Origin: an uncultured Clostridium sp.
Lineage (GTDB): Bacteria; Bacillota; Clostridia; Lachnospirales; Lachnospiraceae
Assembly: GCA_946498245.1 (NCBI GenBank)
Contig: CAMMNN010000009.1
Coordinates: forward strand, 30,778 to 94,777
Direction of reading: 5' to 3'
DNA length: 64,000 bases
Shown here: positions 9,346-20,128 of the stretch, piece by piece
Position numbering within the stretch: position 1 is the first letter of the stretch
Layout: each line of letters starts with the position of its first letter
Notes under the pieces: model-generated
The model's input: the letters and a program-made list of their open reading frames with translations, nothing else
What the model was told of the DNA's origin: nothing
Database searches by the model: none
Program-made: the position numbers and the translations under genes

Positions 9346-12300
9346 ATGGCATTGCAGTATGTGTTTGGAACCTCAGGTTCAGGAAAAACTCATTATTTAT
9401 ATCAGAAGGCGGTGGATACGGCTGTAAAGGAGCCGGATACCTCCGTTTTCTTTATCGTACCGGAACAGTTTACCATGCAGGCCCAGAAGGAAATTATTGC
9501 CCTTCACCCCAGACACGGAATGATGAATATTGACGTCATTAGCTTCCGGCGTCTGGCTTACCGGGTCTTTGAAGAACTGGCAGTGGAAAATCTGACGGTT
9601 TTAGACGATATGGGAAAGTCTATGGTACTGCAGAAGGTGGCGGTTCTGGAAAAAAGGAATCTGGGACTGTACCAGAGGCTTTTGGATAAAAACGGCTTTA
9701 TCGGCCAGCTAAAGTCTATGCTGTCGGAATTTTACCAGTACGGCATAGCTCCGGATAAGCTGGAGGAACTGGAAAAAGCGGCCTCCAGGCCCCTCTTAAA
9801 ACAAAAGCTTCAGGACATGGCGGTTTTGTACCATGGCTTTCAGGAATACATTGCCGGACGGTTTTCTACGGCGGAAGAAATCCTGGAAAGCCTGTGCCGG
9901 GTACTGCCTCAGTCCCGGCTGATCAAAAACAGCGTCATATTTTTAGACGGCTATACGGGATTTACCCCTGTACAGTACCGGATTGCAGGGCTTCTTTTGT
10001 CATACGCAAAAGAGGTAACCGTCAGCGTTACCTTAGACCCGGAGAAAAATCCCTATGAGGAGGTTTCTATCCAAAACCTGTTTTATATGGGAAAACATAT
10101 GGTAAGCCGGCTGGAACGGATCCGCCGGCAGTCCGGGGCCAAAAAGAAGGAAGACATTATCTGCGGAGAACAGCCCAGATTTTTAAAGGCGCCGGCTTTG
10201 GGTTTTTTGGAAAAGAGGCTTTTCCGCCCAGGGAGTCCTTATGAGGACAGGGAAGGCCTGCGCCCTGCAGCAGATCAAATCTGGCTTTACCAGGGAAAAA
10301 ATCCGGGGGAAGAGATCCGCTTCGTCTGCACCCAGATCGAAAGAGCCGTGCGCCGGGAGGGAATGCGGTACCGGGATATGGCGGTTATTACCGGGGATTT
10401 GGGAGAGTACGGAAAAGAAATCAGCCGTCAGTTTGAGGAAGCCGGAATCCCCTTCTTTTTAGACGATAAGAAAAAGATCGTAGAAAATCCTCTGGTAGAA
10501 CTCATTCGCAGCGCCCTGGAAGTTATCAGCCAGGACTTTTCTTATGAAAGCCTATGCCGCTATTTAAAATGCGGTCTTTCGGGAACCTGGAAAGAGACGG
10601 CGGAGCAGTCGTCAGAGGGGGACTGCCCCTGGAAGAACCGGCTTTTGGCGGATCGGCTGGAAAATTATATCAGAGCCCTGGGGATCCGGGGCTACAGCCG
10701 TTGGGACAGCAGTTGGGACCGAACCTACCGGGGCGGGGAATCCATAAATTTGGAAGAGCTAAACGCTTACCGTCAGGAAGTGCTGGAGCCTTTGGCGAAA
10801 CTGAGAGAGGCATTTTCGGAAGAAAATGCAACAGTGGATTCTGTTACGGCAAAGCTGGAAGAGTTTTTGGAAGAAGAAAAGGCTGAGGAAAAACTGGCCT
10901 GGTATGAAGGAATCTTTACCCGGAATAAGCAGACGGTTCTTGCCAAGGAGTACGGTCAGGCTATGGGGCTGGTAAAAGAAATGTTTCAGCGGCTGAGAGC
11001 CCTTTTGGGAGAAGAAAAAACTTCCAGAAAGGACTATGGGCGTCTTCTGGACGCAGGCTTTGACGAGATCCAGGTGGGTTCCATTCCTGCGGCCGTAGAT
11101 CGCGTAGTGGCGGGAGATCTTACCAGAACCCGTCTGGACGCTGTAAAGATCCTCTTTTTCGTAGGGGTCAACGAAGGCATTGTCCCTCAGAGAAAAGGCC
11201 AAAAGAGCCTGCTGACGGATGAAGAACGGGAGTTTTTCGCCCAAAATGAGGCGGAGCTGGCTCCCACCGCCAGAGAGGACGGCTGCATTCAGCGCTTCTA
11301 CCAATATCTGATGCTTTCCAAGCCTTCCTGGCGCCTGGTTTTGTCTTACGCCCAATTATCCCCCACAGGAGACACCCGGAGGCCGTCAGGACTCTTAGGG
11401 GAGGTAAAAGGGATCTTCCCTCAATTAAAGACCATTGGGGAAGAAGACTGGGAGTGGCCCATTCAGAAGGCCGGAGACGGAATCAGACGGATTATAGCCG
11501 GTTTCCAGGAGGAAAACGGCACGGAGGATCCGGAATTTTTAGAGATTTACCGCTGGTTTTCCAGTCAGGAAGAATGGAAAGACGCCATAGAAAGACTGAC
11601 AGAGGCAGCCTTTTCTTCCTATAAAGAAAGGGGAATCGGGCGGGCCGCAGCCAAAGCCCTTTACGGTTCTGTCCTTCAGGGCAGTGTTACCCGCATGGAA
11701 AAATACGCCTCCTGCGCCTATGCTCATTTTCTCCAGTACGGCCTGGAGTTGATGGAACGCCGGGAGTATGAGCTGGCGGCGGCTGATATGGGAAATCTGT
11801 TTCATCAGGCCATTGACCAATGCTTTAAACGGGCCGGAGAGCGAGAACTGGACATGACCTCCATGGGGGAAGAAACCAGAAAAGCTTTGGTAAAGGAGTG
11901 CGTGGAGGAGATCGCGGGTCAGTACGGAAATACCATTCTCCAAAGCTCCGCCCGAAACGCTTATCTGGCGGCGCGGATTGAACGGATTACCGACAGGACC
12001 ATATGGGCTTTGGCAGAGCAGATGAAAAAGGGGGACTTTGTACCGGCGGCCTTTGAGGTATCTTTCTCCGCCATTGACGATTTAAAGGCAATGAAAATCT
12101 CTCTGTCAGAGGAAGAAGCCCTGTACCTGCAGGGGAGGATTGACCGGCTGGATCTGTGCGAAGATGAAACCCACGTTTATGTAAAGATCATTGACTATAA
12201 ATCCGGAGGAACAAGCTTTGATCTGGCCGCCCTGTATTACGGGCTCCAGCTTCAGCTTGTAGTCTACATGGACGCGGCCCTGGAGCGGGAGGAACGCCGC

Positions 12301-12813
12301 CACCCGGGGAAGGAAGCCGTTCCCGCCGGAATGTTTTACTACCATATAAAAGATCCGGTGGCGGACTGGGAACCGGGACAGTCCGAAGAAGATGTGGAGC
12401 AGGAAATTCTGCGGCAGCTTAGAATGAATGGACTGGTTAACAGCGAGCTGGAAGTGATACGCCATATGGATCGGGAAATTGAGAAGGAATCCCAGGTTAT
12501 CCCCGTAGTTTTAAAAAAGGGAATTGTGGAGGAAGCCAGATCCAGCGTAGCAGGCCGGGAACGGTTTGAAGCTCTGCGAATGTATGTCCGGAAAAAACTA
12601 AAGGAAGCGGGACAGGAGATCCTTCAGGGAAATATTAAGGTCAATCCCTACAAACAGGGAAACCGGACAGGCTGCGATTACTGCCCCTATCACGCAGTAT
12701 GCGGCTTTGACAGAAAGACGGCGGGCTACGGCTACCGGCGGCTGAAGGCTTTAAAGCCGGAGGAGGTCTGGGGAGAAATCATGCCGGAAGAGAAAGAGGA
12801 AGGAGAGGCGTAA
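9346..12813 (+). CDS. addB: ATP-dependent helicase/nuclease subunit B (AddB)
   Basis: FGTSGSGKTHYLY Walker A; C-terminal nuclease with CDYCPYHAVCGFD Fe-S cysteines; adjacent to addA. Confidence 0.94.
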   Translation: MALQYVFGTSGSGKTHYLYQKAVDTAVKEPDTSVFFIVPEQFTMQAQKEIIALHPRHGMMNIDVISFRRLAYRVFEELAVENLTVLDDMGKSMVLQKVAVLEKRNLGLYQRLLDKNGFIGQLKSMLSEFYQYGIAPDKLEELEKAASRPLLKQKLQDMAVLYHGFQEYIAGRFSTAEEILESLCRVLPQSRLIKNSVIFLDGYTGFTPVQYRIAGLLLSYAKEVTVSVTLDPEKNPYEEVSIQNLFYMGKHMVSRLERIRRQSGAKKKEDIICGEQPRFLKAPALGFLEKRLFRPGSPYEDREGLRPAADQIWLYQGKNPGEEIRFVCTQIERAVRREGMRYRDMAVITGDLGEYGKEISRQFEEAGIPFFLDDKKKIVENPLVELIRSALEVISQDFSYESLCRYLKCGLSGTWKETAEQSSEGDCPWKNRLLADRLENYIRALGIRGYSRWDSSWDRTYRGGESINLEELNAYRQEVLEPLAKLREAFSEENATVDSVTAKLEEFLEEEKAEEKLAWYEGIFTRNKQTVLAKEYGQAMGLVKEMFQRLRALLGEEKTSRKDYGRLLDAGFDEIQVGSIPAAVDRVVAGDLTRTRLDAVKILFFVGVNEGIVPQRKGQKSLLTDEEREFFAQNEAELAPTAREDGCIQRFYQYLMLSKPSWRLVLSYAQLSPTGDTRRPSGLLGEVKGIFPQLKTIGEEDWEWPIQKAGDGIRRIIAGFQEENGTEDPEFLEIYRWFSSQEEWKDAIERLTEAAFSSYKERGIGRAAAKALYGSVLQGSVTRMEKYASCAYAHFLQYGLELMERREYELAAADMGNLFHQAIDQCFKRAGERELDMTSMGEETRKALVKECVEEIAGQYGNTILQSSARNAYLAARIERITDRTIWALAEQMKKGDFVPAAFEVSFSAIDDLKAMKISLSEEEALYLQGRIDRLDLCEDETHVYVKIIDYKSGGTSFDLAALYYGLQLQLVVYMDAALEREERRHPGKEAVPAGMFYYHIKDPVADWEPGQSEEDVEQEILRQLRMNGLVNSELEVIRHMDREIEKESQVIPVVLKKGIVEEARSSVAGRERFEALRMYVRKKLKEAGQEILQGNIKVNPYKQGNRTGCDYCPYHAVCGFDRKTAGYGYRRLKALKPEEVWGEIMPEEKEEGEA

Positions 12814-15800
12814 TGGCAGTAAGTTGGACGACAGATCAGCAGAAGGCAATTTCCCTGAGACAGAGGAATCTTTTGGTATCCGCCGCCGCAGGCAGCGGAA
12901 AGACGGCGGTGCTGGTAGAGCGGATTACAGAGATGGCTGTGGATCCGAAAAATCCCGTAGATATTGACCGAATGCTGGTAATGACTTTTACCAATGCGGC
13001 GGCAGCGGAAATGAGAGAGCGGGTTCAGGCGGCCATTGAAAAGCGCAGGGCGGCGGATCCCGGCAATGAGCGCCTGGAACTGCAGTCTATTCTGGTTTCC
13101 CGGGCGCAGATCACCACCATTGACAGCTTCTGCCTGAATCTTATCCGGGAATATTATAACTGCCTGGATCTGGATCCGGCCTTCCGCATGGGAGACGAGG
13201 GAGAGATTGCTCTCCTTCAGGGAGATGTGATGAAAGATTTGCTGGAAGATCAGTACGGCTTAGGAGAGGAAGCCTTCCTCCATTTTGCTGAAACCTACAG
13301 CACTGGAAAAAGCGATATGGGGCTGGAGGACATTATCTTTCAGGTATGGCGGTTTTCCCAAAGCCACCCCTGGCCCAAAGAGTGGATTGAGGAGTGCAGA
13401 AAGGAACTGGAAGAGGACGATTTTGAGGCCGTGAAAAAGAGCCGGTGGATGGAATTTTTAATGGAAGATATTCGCCTTCAGTCAGAGGAACTTCGGGATC
13501 AGCTTCAGGAGTGCGCCCGGATCTGCCAGGAAGAAGAGGGCCTGTCCCCTTATCTGGAACGGCTTTTGGAAGACGCCGAAATGCTGGACGGATTTTGCCG
13601 GATAAGGGATTACGACGGATTTTATGATTTATTAGAAAAAGCGGCTTTCGGGAAGCTTTCCCCCATCCGGAAAAAAGATGTGGACGCAGGGAAGAAGGCC
13701 TTTGTCACAGACTGCAGGGATCGGGCGAAGAAAGCCATTAAGAAATGGAAGGAATCCTTTGGGACCCAGCCCCCTGAAGAAATTATGGCCGTACAGGCGG
13801 GAACCAGGGAGACGACGGATCTGCTTTTGAGACTGGCCATGGAGTATGACAGCCGGTACCAGGAAGCCAAAAGAGAGAGAAATCTTTTGGACTTTGGAGA
13901 TCTGGAACACCTGGCCCTGGAAATTTTATGGAAAGAGGAAGAAGGGGAGGACGGAATCAGAAGGCGGATTCCTTCTGAAGCTGCAGATGAACTGAGCCGC
14001 CGCTATGAAGAGATCCTGGTAGACGAATACCAGGACAGCAATCTGGTTCAGGAAAACTTGATACAGGCCCTGTCCAGGGAGCGCTGGGGCCGTCCCAACG
14101 TTTTTATGGTGGGGGACGTTAAGCAGAGCATTTACCGTTTCCGTCTGGCCAGACCTGCCCTTTTTCTGGAAAAATACCACTCCTACAAAGAGGAAGACGG
14201 CGGCTTTCAGAAAGTGGAGCTGCGCCAGAATTTCCGCAGCAGGGCGTGTGTGCTGGAAGCCGTAAACGACGTCTGCTACCAGATTATGACAAAAAATCTG
14301 GGCGGGATCCGTTACACCAGGGAAACGGCCCTGTATCCGGCAGCGGATTTTCCATTGCCGCCGGACGGGGACGAAGAACGGGTGGAAACTCCTGCAGAGC
14401 TTCTTATTGTTCCCACAGATCCCGCCATTATGGATGGATTGGATGATGATGCCGCCGACTATACGGCAAAGGAGCTGGAAGCGCGGCTCATTGCAGAACG
14501 GATCCGGGATCTGACAGACCCCCAAAAGGGCCTGAAAATCTGGGATAAAACCAAAGAAACCTACCGCAGCGCCGGTTTTGGGGACATTGTGATCCTCCTT
14601 CGCAGCGTTTCCGGATGGGCGGAAACCATGGTGACAATCCTGATGAACGCCGGAATCCCTGCCGTGGCCCAGACCCAGACGGGATATTTTAATACCACAG
14701 AAGTAGAAACCGTCCTGAGCCTTTTGGCTATTACGGACAATCCTTTCCAGGATATTCCCATGGCGGCAGTGCTGAGGTCGCCGGTGATTTCCATGACAGA
14801 CGAGGAATTGGCCTGGATGATGGCCGGATTTAAAAAGCAGGCCAAAAAGGGAGAAGACCGGGGAATGTACGGGGCTGTCAGGCTGTGGCTATGGGAAGAG
14901 GAGGGGAAGGAACTGTCAGAGGCATTTCCCCAGATTCGGAAAAAGCTGGAACACTTAGAAGAAATGCTTTCAGAGTTTCGCTTTCTGGCCTCCTACCTCC
15001 CTGTCCATGAGCTGATTCAGGAAATCTACAGCAGAAGCGGATATTACCAATACGTATCGGCCATGCCGGGAGGCAAAGCCCGTCAGGCCAATCTGGATAT
15101 GCTGTGGGAAAAGGCTTTAGCCTACGAAAATACCAGCTACCGGGGCCTGTTTCACTTTATCCGTTATATTGAAAAACTGAAAAAGTACGAAACAGACTTC
15201 GGAGAAGCAGGAGGAGGCCAGACAGAGGACGCAGTCCGGATAATGAGCATTCATAAAAGCAAAGGCCTGGAATTTCCCGTAGTGATTTTGGCGGGAATGG
15301 GAAAACGGTTTAATAAACAGGACATGACGGGAAAAATCCTCATTGATCCGGAGCTGGGAATTGCCGCCGACTATCTGGATTTAGACAGAAGAGTAAAGAA
15401 AACCACCTTAAAAAAGCAGATTTTAAAGCGGAGGACGGATCTGGAAACCGTTGGAGAGGAACTGAGGATCCTTTATGTGGCCATGACCAGGGCCAGAGAA
15501 AAGCTGATTATGACAGCTTCGGAACGTTCCCTGGACCGGAAACTGGAAAAATGGGGCCTTAATCCGGAGCAGGCAGAGGACGGGGGGATCCGGAGAGGCG
15601 CCGAAACTTCCGGGGAGACGGCCCAGCCCCTTCCCGGCCTTCCTTTTACCGTGCTTTCCGGAGCAACTTCCTATTTAGACTGGCTTTTGATGAGCCTTCC
15701 GGCAATGAAAGAGCGAAGAAGGATCCGTCTTGGGATCTGTCCGGCAGGGGAACTGGTGGGAACAGAAGTAATCCGGCAGATTGAGAGGGGCAGCCGCAAG

Positions 15801-16562
15801 GAGGAGCTTTTGGGACTCAAAGACAGGGTAGGCAGCACTCCCGAGACAGAGGATGCTTTGGAAAAGGCCCTGTCCTTTGCCTATCCATACAGGGCGGATA
15901 TAAACCTGTACGCCATGCTGTCCGTATCGGAAATCAAACGGAAGCGCCAGGAGGAAGAAGCCATGGAAGAATCCCAGGCGGAGATTCTCCCTCAGGCCGG
16001 TCAGGACAGGAGGCGCCTGGGGCCGGGAGGGGCTGTCCGGGGTACGGCTTTCCACCGGGCTCTGGAGCTTTTGGACTTTTCCCGTTTTTTGGGAATGAAA
16101 GTAGGAAGGGCTTTGGAGGAGGTTTTGGCGGCCTCTCTGGAAGAACTGGAAAGGAAGGGACTTTTGACAAAAGAAGATGCTTCCCTCTTAGATACCAGCC
16201 GTCTGGCGGAGTTTTTGGCCGGTGAATTAGGCCAAAGAATGGCGGCGGCCCAAAAAGCAGGCTGTCTCCATAAGGAGCAGCAGTTTATGGTGGGAATCCC
16301 GGCCAGAGAGATGAAAGCGGCGGATTCTGATGAATTGGTACTGGTTCAGGGAATTATTGACGCCTGGATAGACGGAGAGGACGGCATTACCCTGGTGGAT
16401 TATAAGACAGACGCCGTAGGCCCGGAGGGAGAGGAATACCTGAAAAGCCGCTATGGGGTTCAGCTTGCATATTATAAAAGAAGCCTGGAACAGATGACGG
16501 GAAAACCAGTAAGGGAAGGGCTGATTTACTCAGTGGCCCTTGGTAAAACAATCCGTCTTTAA
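12813..16562 (+). CDS. addA: ATP-dependent helicase/nuclease subunit A (AddA)
   Basis: UvrD-type motifs (AAAGSGKTAVLVERI, VDEYQDSN) and C-terminal RecB-like nuclease (LVQGIIDAWID...LVDYKTD). Confidence 0.95.
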   Translation: MAVSWTTDQQKAISLRQRNLLVSAAAGSGKTAVLVERITEMAVDPKNPVDIDRMLVMTFTNAAAAEMRERVQAAIEKRRAADPGNERLELQSILVSRAQITTIDSFCLNLIREYYNCLDLDPAFRMGDEGEIALLQGDVMKDLLEDQYGLGEEAFLHFAETYSTGKSDMGLEDIIFQVWRFSQSHPWPKEWIEECRKELEEDDFEAVKKSRWMEFLMEDIRLQSEELRDQLQECARICQEEEGLSPYLERLLEDAEMLDGFCRIRDYDGFYDLLEKAAFGKLSPIRKKDVDAGKKAFVTDCRDRAKKAIKKWKESFGTQPPEEIMAVQAGTRETTDLLLRLAMEYDSRYQEAKRERNLLDFGDLEHLALEILWKEEEGEDGIRRRIPSEAADELSRRYEEILVDEYQDSNLVQENLIQALSRERWGRPNVFMVGDVKQSIYRFRLARPALFLEKYHSYKEEDGGFQKVELRQNFRSRACVLEAVNDVCYQIMTKNLGGIRYTRETALYPAADFPLPPDGDEERVETPAELLIVPTDPAIMDGLDDDAADYTAKELEARLIAERIRDLTDPQKGLKIWDKTKETYRSAGFGDIVILLRSVSGWAETMVTILMNAGIPAVAQTQTGYFNTTEVETVLSLLAITDNPFQDIPMAAVLRSPVISMTDEELAWMMAGFKKQAKKGEDRGMYGAVRLWLWEEEGKELSEAFPQIRKKLEHLEEMLSEFRFLASYLPVHELIQEIYSRSGYYQYVSAMPGGKARQANLDMLWEKALAYENTSYRGLFHFIRYIEKLKKYETDFGEAGGGQTEDAVRIMSIHKSKGLEFPVVILAGMGKRFNKQDMTGKILIDPELGIAADYLDLDRRVKKTTLKKQILKRRTDLETVGEELRILYVAMTRAREKLIMTASERSLDRKLEKWGLNPEQAEDGGIRRGAETSGETAQPLPGLPFTVLSGATSYLDWLLMSLPAMKERRRIRLGICPAGELVGTEVIRQIERGSRKEELLGLKDRVGSTPETEDALEKALSFAYPYRADINLYAMLSVSEIKRKRQEEEAMEESQAEILPQAGQDRRRLGPGGAVRGTAFHRALELLDFSRFLGMKVGRALEEVLAASLEELERKGLLTKEDASLLDTSRLAEFLAGELGQRMAAAQKAGCLHKEQQFMVGIPAREMKAADSDELVLVQGIIDAWIDGEDGITLVDYKTDAVGPEGEEYLKSRYGVQLAYYKRSLEQMTGKPVREGLIYSVALGKTIRL

Positions 16563-16648
16563 GGAGCAAAACCGAGATTTTGTTGCATTTTTCGCAAATT
16601 CCTTTATAATGAATACTATTGAATGAAGCAGACTGAGGAGAGTGACCC

Positions 16649-17293
16649 ATGATTCGATTAGAAAGAACCAGCGTAATGAACCTGGAAAATGCCATGAGAG
16701 GAGCCAGAAACCCCATGAATAGCTGGGGAAGAATGGACAGCTATTACAATGAGGAGGGGCAGTACGTTTTAGGCCCCAATGATCTGGATCTGGCCAGAAG
16801 GCTCAGAAAGGCGGGCAGCGACCACCGGAAATTTATCCGTCAGATTTTCGTTTCCGTGGATATTACCGCTCCCCTGTACTGGTGGAAGGAGTACGATACC
16901 TATAAAGTGGCTACAGTGGCCAATTCTACCAGCACCATGCACAAGATTCACAGCAAACCCTTTGAACGGGGGGATTTCAGCACGGATCACATGACAGAAG
17001 AAACGCTGGCTTTTATGGATACGGTCATTGAACGGTTAGAGACTATTCGCAGGAAATATCTGGAAACCAAAAGCAAGGAAGACTGGTATGATATGATTCA
17101 GCTCCTTCCTTCCAGCTACAATCAGATGCGGACCTGTACCATGAATTATGAAACCCTAATCAATATTTATTTTGCCAGAAGGAACCATAAGCTGGCGGAA
17201 TGGCATACGTTCTGCGACTGGATTAAAACCCTGCCCTACGGCCGGGAATTGATTTTGGCTGAGGAAGAAAAAATCGGGGAGGCAGGGCAATGA
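16649..17293 (+). CDS. Hypothetical protein, possible divergent ThyX (FAD-dependent thymidylate synthase)-like protein
   Basis: HRKFIRQIFVSVDITAPLYWWKEYDTYKVATVANSTSTMHKI and QMRTCTMNYETLINIYFARRNHKLAEW resemble ThyX architecture; overlaps folA by 4 nt. Confidence 0.45.
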   Translation: MIRLERTSVMNLENAMRGARNPMNSWGRMDSYYNEEGQYVLGPNDLDLARRLRKAGSDHRKFIRQIFVSVDITAPLYWWKEYDTYKVATVANSTSTMHKIHSKPFERGDFSTDHMTEETLAFMDTVIERLETIRRKYLETKSKEDWYDMIQLLPSSYNQMRTCTMNYETLINIYFARRNHKLAEWHTFCDWIKTLPYGRELILAEEEKIGEAGQ

Positions 17294-17790
17294 ACCTCAT
17301 AGCTGCAGTAGATCGCCGGTGGGCCATTGGAAATAAAGGAAAGCTTCTGGTTTCCATTCCTGATGATCAGCGGCTGTTCCGGGAGGAAACTTTGGGAAAG
17401 GTAGTAGTTATGGGGCGTAAGACCTTAGAGAGCCTTCCCGGGGGCCGTCCCCTTTATGGCCGGACCACCATTGTGCTAAGCCGGGATTTGGAGTTTTCCG
17501 TCAAAGGGGCCATTGTCTGCAGAAGTCTCAAAGAGGCCCTGGAGGAGCTGTCAAAGTATCCTTCCGAAGACATTTATATTGCAGGGGGAGAGGAAATTTA
17601 CCGGGAATTTCTTCCTTTCTGCACTGCTGCCCAGATTACGTGGATTGATTATTCCTACGACGCAGACGCTTACTTTCCCAATCTGGAGGAAGACGGGGAT
17701 TGGGAGCTGGAAAGGGCCAGTGAAGAGCAGACCTACTTCAGTCTTTGCTATGAATTTCGCACGTACCGGAGAAAATCTGTTGTCAGATAG
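17290..17790 (+). CDS. folA: Dihydrofolate reductase
   Basis: MNLIAAVDRRWAIGNKGKLLVSIPDDQRLFRE...VVMGRKTLESLPGGRPL...YIAGGEEIYREFLP. Confidence 0.93.
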   Translation: MNLIAAVDRRWAIGNKGKLLVSIPDDQRLFREETLGKVVVMGRKTLESLPGGRPLYGRTTIVLSRDLEFSVKGAIVCRSLKEALEELSKYPSEDIYIAGGEEIYREFLPFCTAAQITWIDYSYDADAYFPNLEEDGDWELERASEEQTYFSLCYEFRTYRRKSVVR

Positions 17791-17837
17791 AAAAAACAGT
17801 GATAAGATAAACGAAGCTAAAAAGCAGGAGGAAAAAA

Positions 17838-18728
17838 ATGTACAGGATTATTAAGGCCCAGCGGCTGGCTGACAAAATATACCTGATGGACGTGGAAGCG
17901 CCCCGGGTAGCCCGTTCCTGTCAGCCGGGAGAGTTTGTAATTGTAAAGATGGACGAGGCAGGGGAACGGATTCCTCTGACCATCTGTGATTTTGACAGAG
18001 AAAAAGGCACTGTCACCATCGTCTTTCAGGTAGTAGGGGCTTCCACCTATAAGATGGCCTCTTTAAAAGCCGGAGACGCATTCCAGGATTTTGTCGGCCC
18101 TCTGGGACGGCCTTCTGAATTTGCAGCAGAGCCTTTGGAAGAAGTGAAAAAAAGGAAATACCTTTTTGTAGCCGGAGGAGTCGGCGCGGCTCCGGTATAT
18201 CCCCAGGTAAAGTGGATGCGAGAGCACGGCATTGACGTTGACGTCATTGTAGGATCCAAGACAAAGGATCTGCTGATTCTGGAAAAAGAGATGGAGGCTC
18301 AGGCGGGAAACCTGTATATTACCACGGACGACGGCTCTTATATGCGAAAAGGCATGGTAACGGCTGTCATTGAAGATCTGGTAAAGAATCAGGGAAAGAG
18401 TTATGATGTCTGCGTAGCCATAGGCCCCATGATTATGATGAAATTTGTCTGTAAACTCACCAAAGAGCTGGGAATCCCTACTATTGTCAGCTTAAACCCC
18501 ATTATGGTGGACGGCACGGGTATGTGCGGCGCCTGCCGTGTAACCGTTGGAGACGAAGTAAAGTTTGCCTGTGTAGACGGCCCGGAATTTGACGGCCATC
18601 TGGTGGATTTTGATCAGGCTATGAAACGGCAGCAGATGTATAAGACCCAGGAGGGCCGCGATATGCTAAAGGCCCAGGAAGGCGATACCCATCACGGCGG
18701 CTGCGGCCATTGCGGAGGTGACAACTGA
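17838..18728 (+). CDS. Sulfide dehydrogenase / ferredoxin-NADP reductase subunit alpha (NfnA-like)
   Basis: FAD/NAD-binding PyrK-like domain, C-terminal GTGMCGACRVTVGDEVKFACVDGPEFDGH cluster; overlaps the NfnB/GltA-like gene. Confidence 0.85.
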   Translation: MYRIIKAQRLADKIYLMDVEAPRVARSCQPGEFVIVKMDEAGERIPLTICDFDREKGTVTIVFQVVGASTYKMASLKAGDAFQDFVGPLGRPSEFAAEPLEEVKKRKYLFVAGGVGAAPVYPQVKWMREHGIDVDVIVGSKTKDLLILEKEMEAQAGNLYITTDDGSYMRKGMVTAVIEDLVKNQGKSYDVCVAIGPMIMMKFVCKLTKELGIPTIVSLNPIMVDGTGMCGACRVTVGDEVKFACVDGPEFDGHLVDFDQAMKRQQMYKTQEGRDMLKAQEGDTHHGGCGHCGGDN

Positions 18729-20113
18729 TGGATAAGATGAAGAGAGTACCCATTCGGGAGCAGGACCCTAAGGTAAGGGCCGCTAATTTTGACGAGGTAT
18801 GTCTGGGATACAATGAGGAAGAAGCCGTAGCAGAGGCGGAGCGCTGCCTGCAGTGCAAAAAGCCGCTCTGTATGCAGGGCTGTCCTGTTGCCATTGACAT
18901 TCCGGCGTTTATTAAGAAGATTACAGAGAGAGATTTTAAGGGAGCGGCGGAAGTCATCGCCCGTTCCTCCGCCCTTCCGGCAGTCTGCGGACGAGTATGC
19001 CCCCAGGAGAGCCAGTGCGAGGGCAAGTGCGTCCGGGGAATCAAGGGAGAACCCGTTTCCATCGGAAAGCTGGAGCGCTTTGTGGCGGACTGGTCCAGAG
19101 AGAACGGCTTCGTTCCCGCTGCCCCTGAAAAAACCAATGGGAAAAAGGTTGCGGTAATCGGTTCCGGTCCGGCAGGATTAACCTGCGCCGGGGATCTGGC
19201 GAAAATGGGATACGAAGTGACGATTTTTGAGGCCCTTCACGAACCGGGCGGCGTTTTGACCTACGGAATCCCGGAATTTCGTCTGCCTAAGGAAACCGTT
19301 GTCCGTTCCGAAATTGAAAACGTAAAAAAACTGGGCGTAAAGATTGAAACCAACGTCATTATCGGAAAATCCGTTACCATTGACGAACTCATGGAAGACG
19401 AAGGCTTTGAGGCCGTCTTTATCGGCTCCGGAGCCGGACTTCCTAAATTTATGGGGATTCCCGGAGAAAATGCCAATGGCGTATTTTCCGCTAACGAATA
19501 CCTGACCAGAAACAATCTTATGAAAGCCTTCCGGGACGATTACGATACTCCCATTGCCGCAGGCAGGAAAGTGGCTGTAGTGGGAGGCGGAAACGTGGCC
19601 ATGGACGCCGCCAGAACCGCCCTTCGTCTGGGAGCTGACGTTCATGTGGTATACCGCAGAAGCGAGGCGGAGCTTCCCGCCAGAGTGGAAGAGGTTCACC
19701 ACGCTAAGGAAGAAGGCGTTATTTTTGACCTGCTGACCAATCCTGTGGAGATCCTTACTGATGAAAACGACTGGGTAAAAGGAATGGTAGTGCGGAAAAT
19801 GGAACTGGGCGAGCCCGACGCCTCCGGCAGAAGACGTCCGGTGGAAATTGCCGGTTCCGATTATACTATAGAAGTGGATACGGTTATTATGTCTCTGGGA
19901 ACTTCTCCCAATCCGTTGATTTCTTCTACTACAAAGGGCCTGGAAATTAACCGGCGCAAATGCATTGTAGCGGAAGCGGAAAATGGACAGACTACCAGAG
20001 AAGGCGTATTTGCCGGCGGCGACGCGGTTACGGGAGCCGCTACGGTAATTTTGGCCATGGAAGCCGGAAAAGCCGGAGCCAAAGGCATTGACGAATATTT
20101 GAAAAACCGATAA
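18728..20113 (+). CDS. gltA: NADPH-dependent glutamate synthase small-subunit-like / NfnB
   Basis: N-terminal CLQCKKPLCMQGCPV Fe-S motifs, GSGPAGLTCAGDLAKMGYEVTIFEA dinucleotide binding. Confidence 0.88.
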   Translation: MDKMKRVPIREQDPKVRAANFDEVCLGYNEEEAVAEAERCLQCKKPLCMQGCPVAIDIPAFIKKITERDFKGAAEVIARSSALPAVCGRVCPQESQCEGKCVRGIKGEPVSIGKLERFVADWSRENGFVPAAPEKTNGKKVAVIGSGPAGLTCAGDLAKMGYEVTIFEALHEPGGVLTYGIPEFRLPKETVVRSEIENVKKLGVKIETNVIIGKSVTIDELMEDEGFEAVFIGSGAGLPKFMGIPGENANGVFSANEYLTRNNLMKAFRDDYDTPIAAGRKVAVVGGGNVAMDAARTALRLGADVHVVYRRSEAELPARVEEVHHAKEEGVIFDLLTNPVEILTDENDWVKGMVVRKMELGEPDASGRRRPVEIAGSDYTIEVDTVIMSLGTSPNPLISSTTKGLEINRRKCIVAEAENGQTTREGVFAGGDAVTGAATVILAMEAGKAGAKGIDEYLKNR

Positions 20114-20128
20114 AAAGGATTTGCCAAA

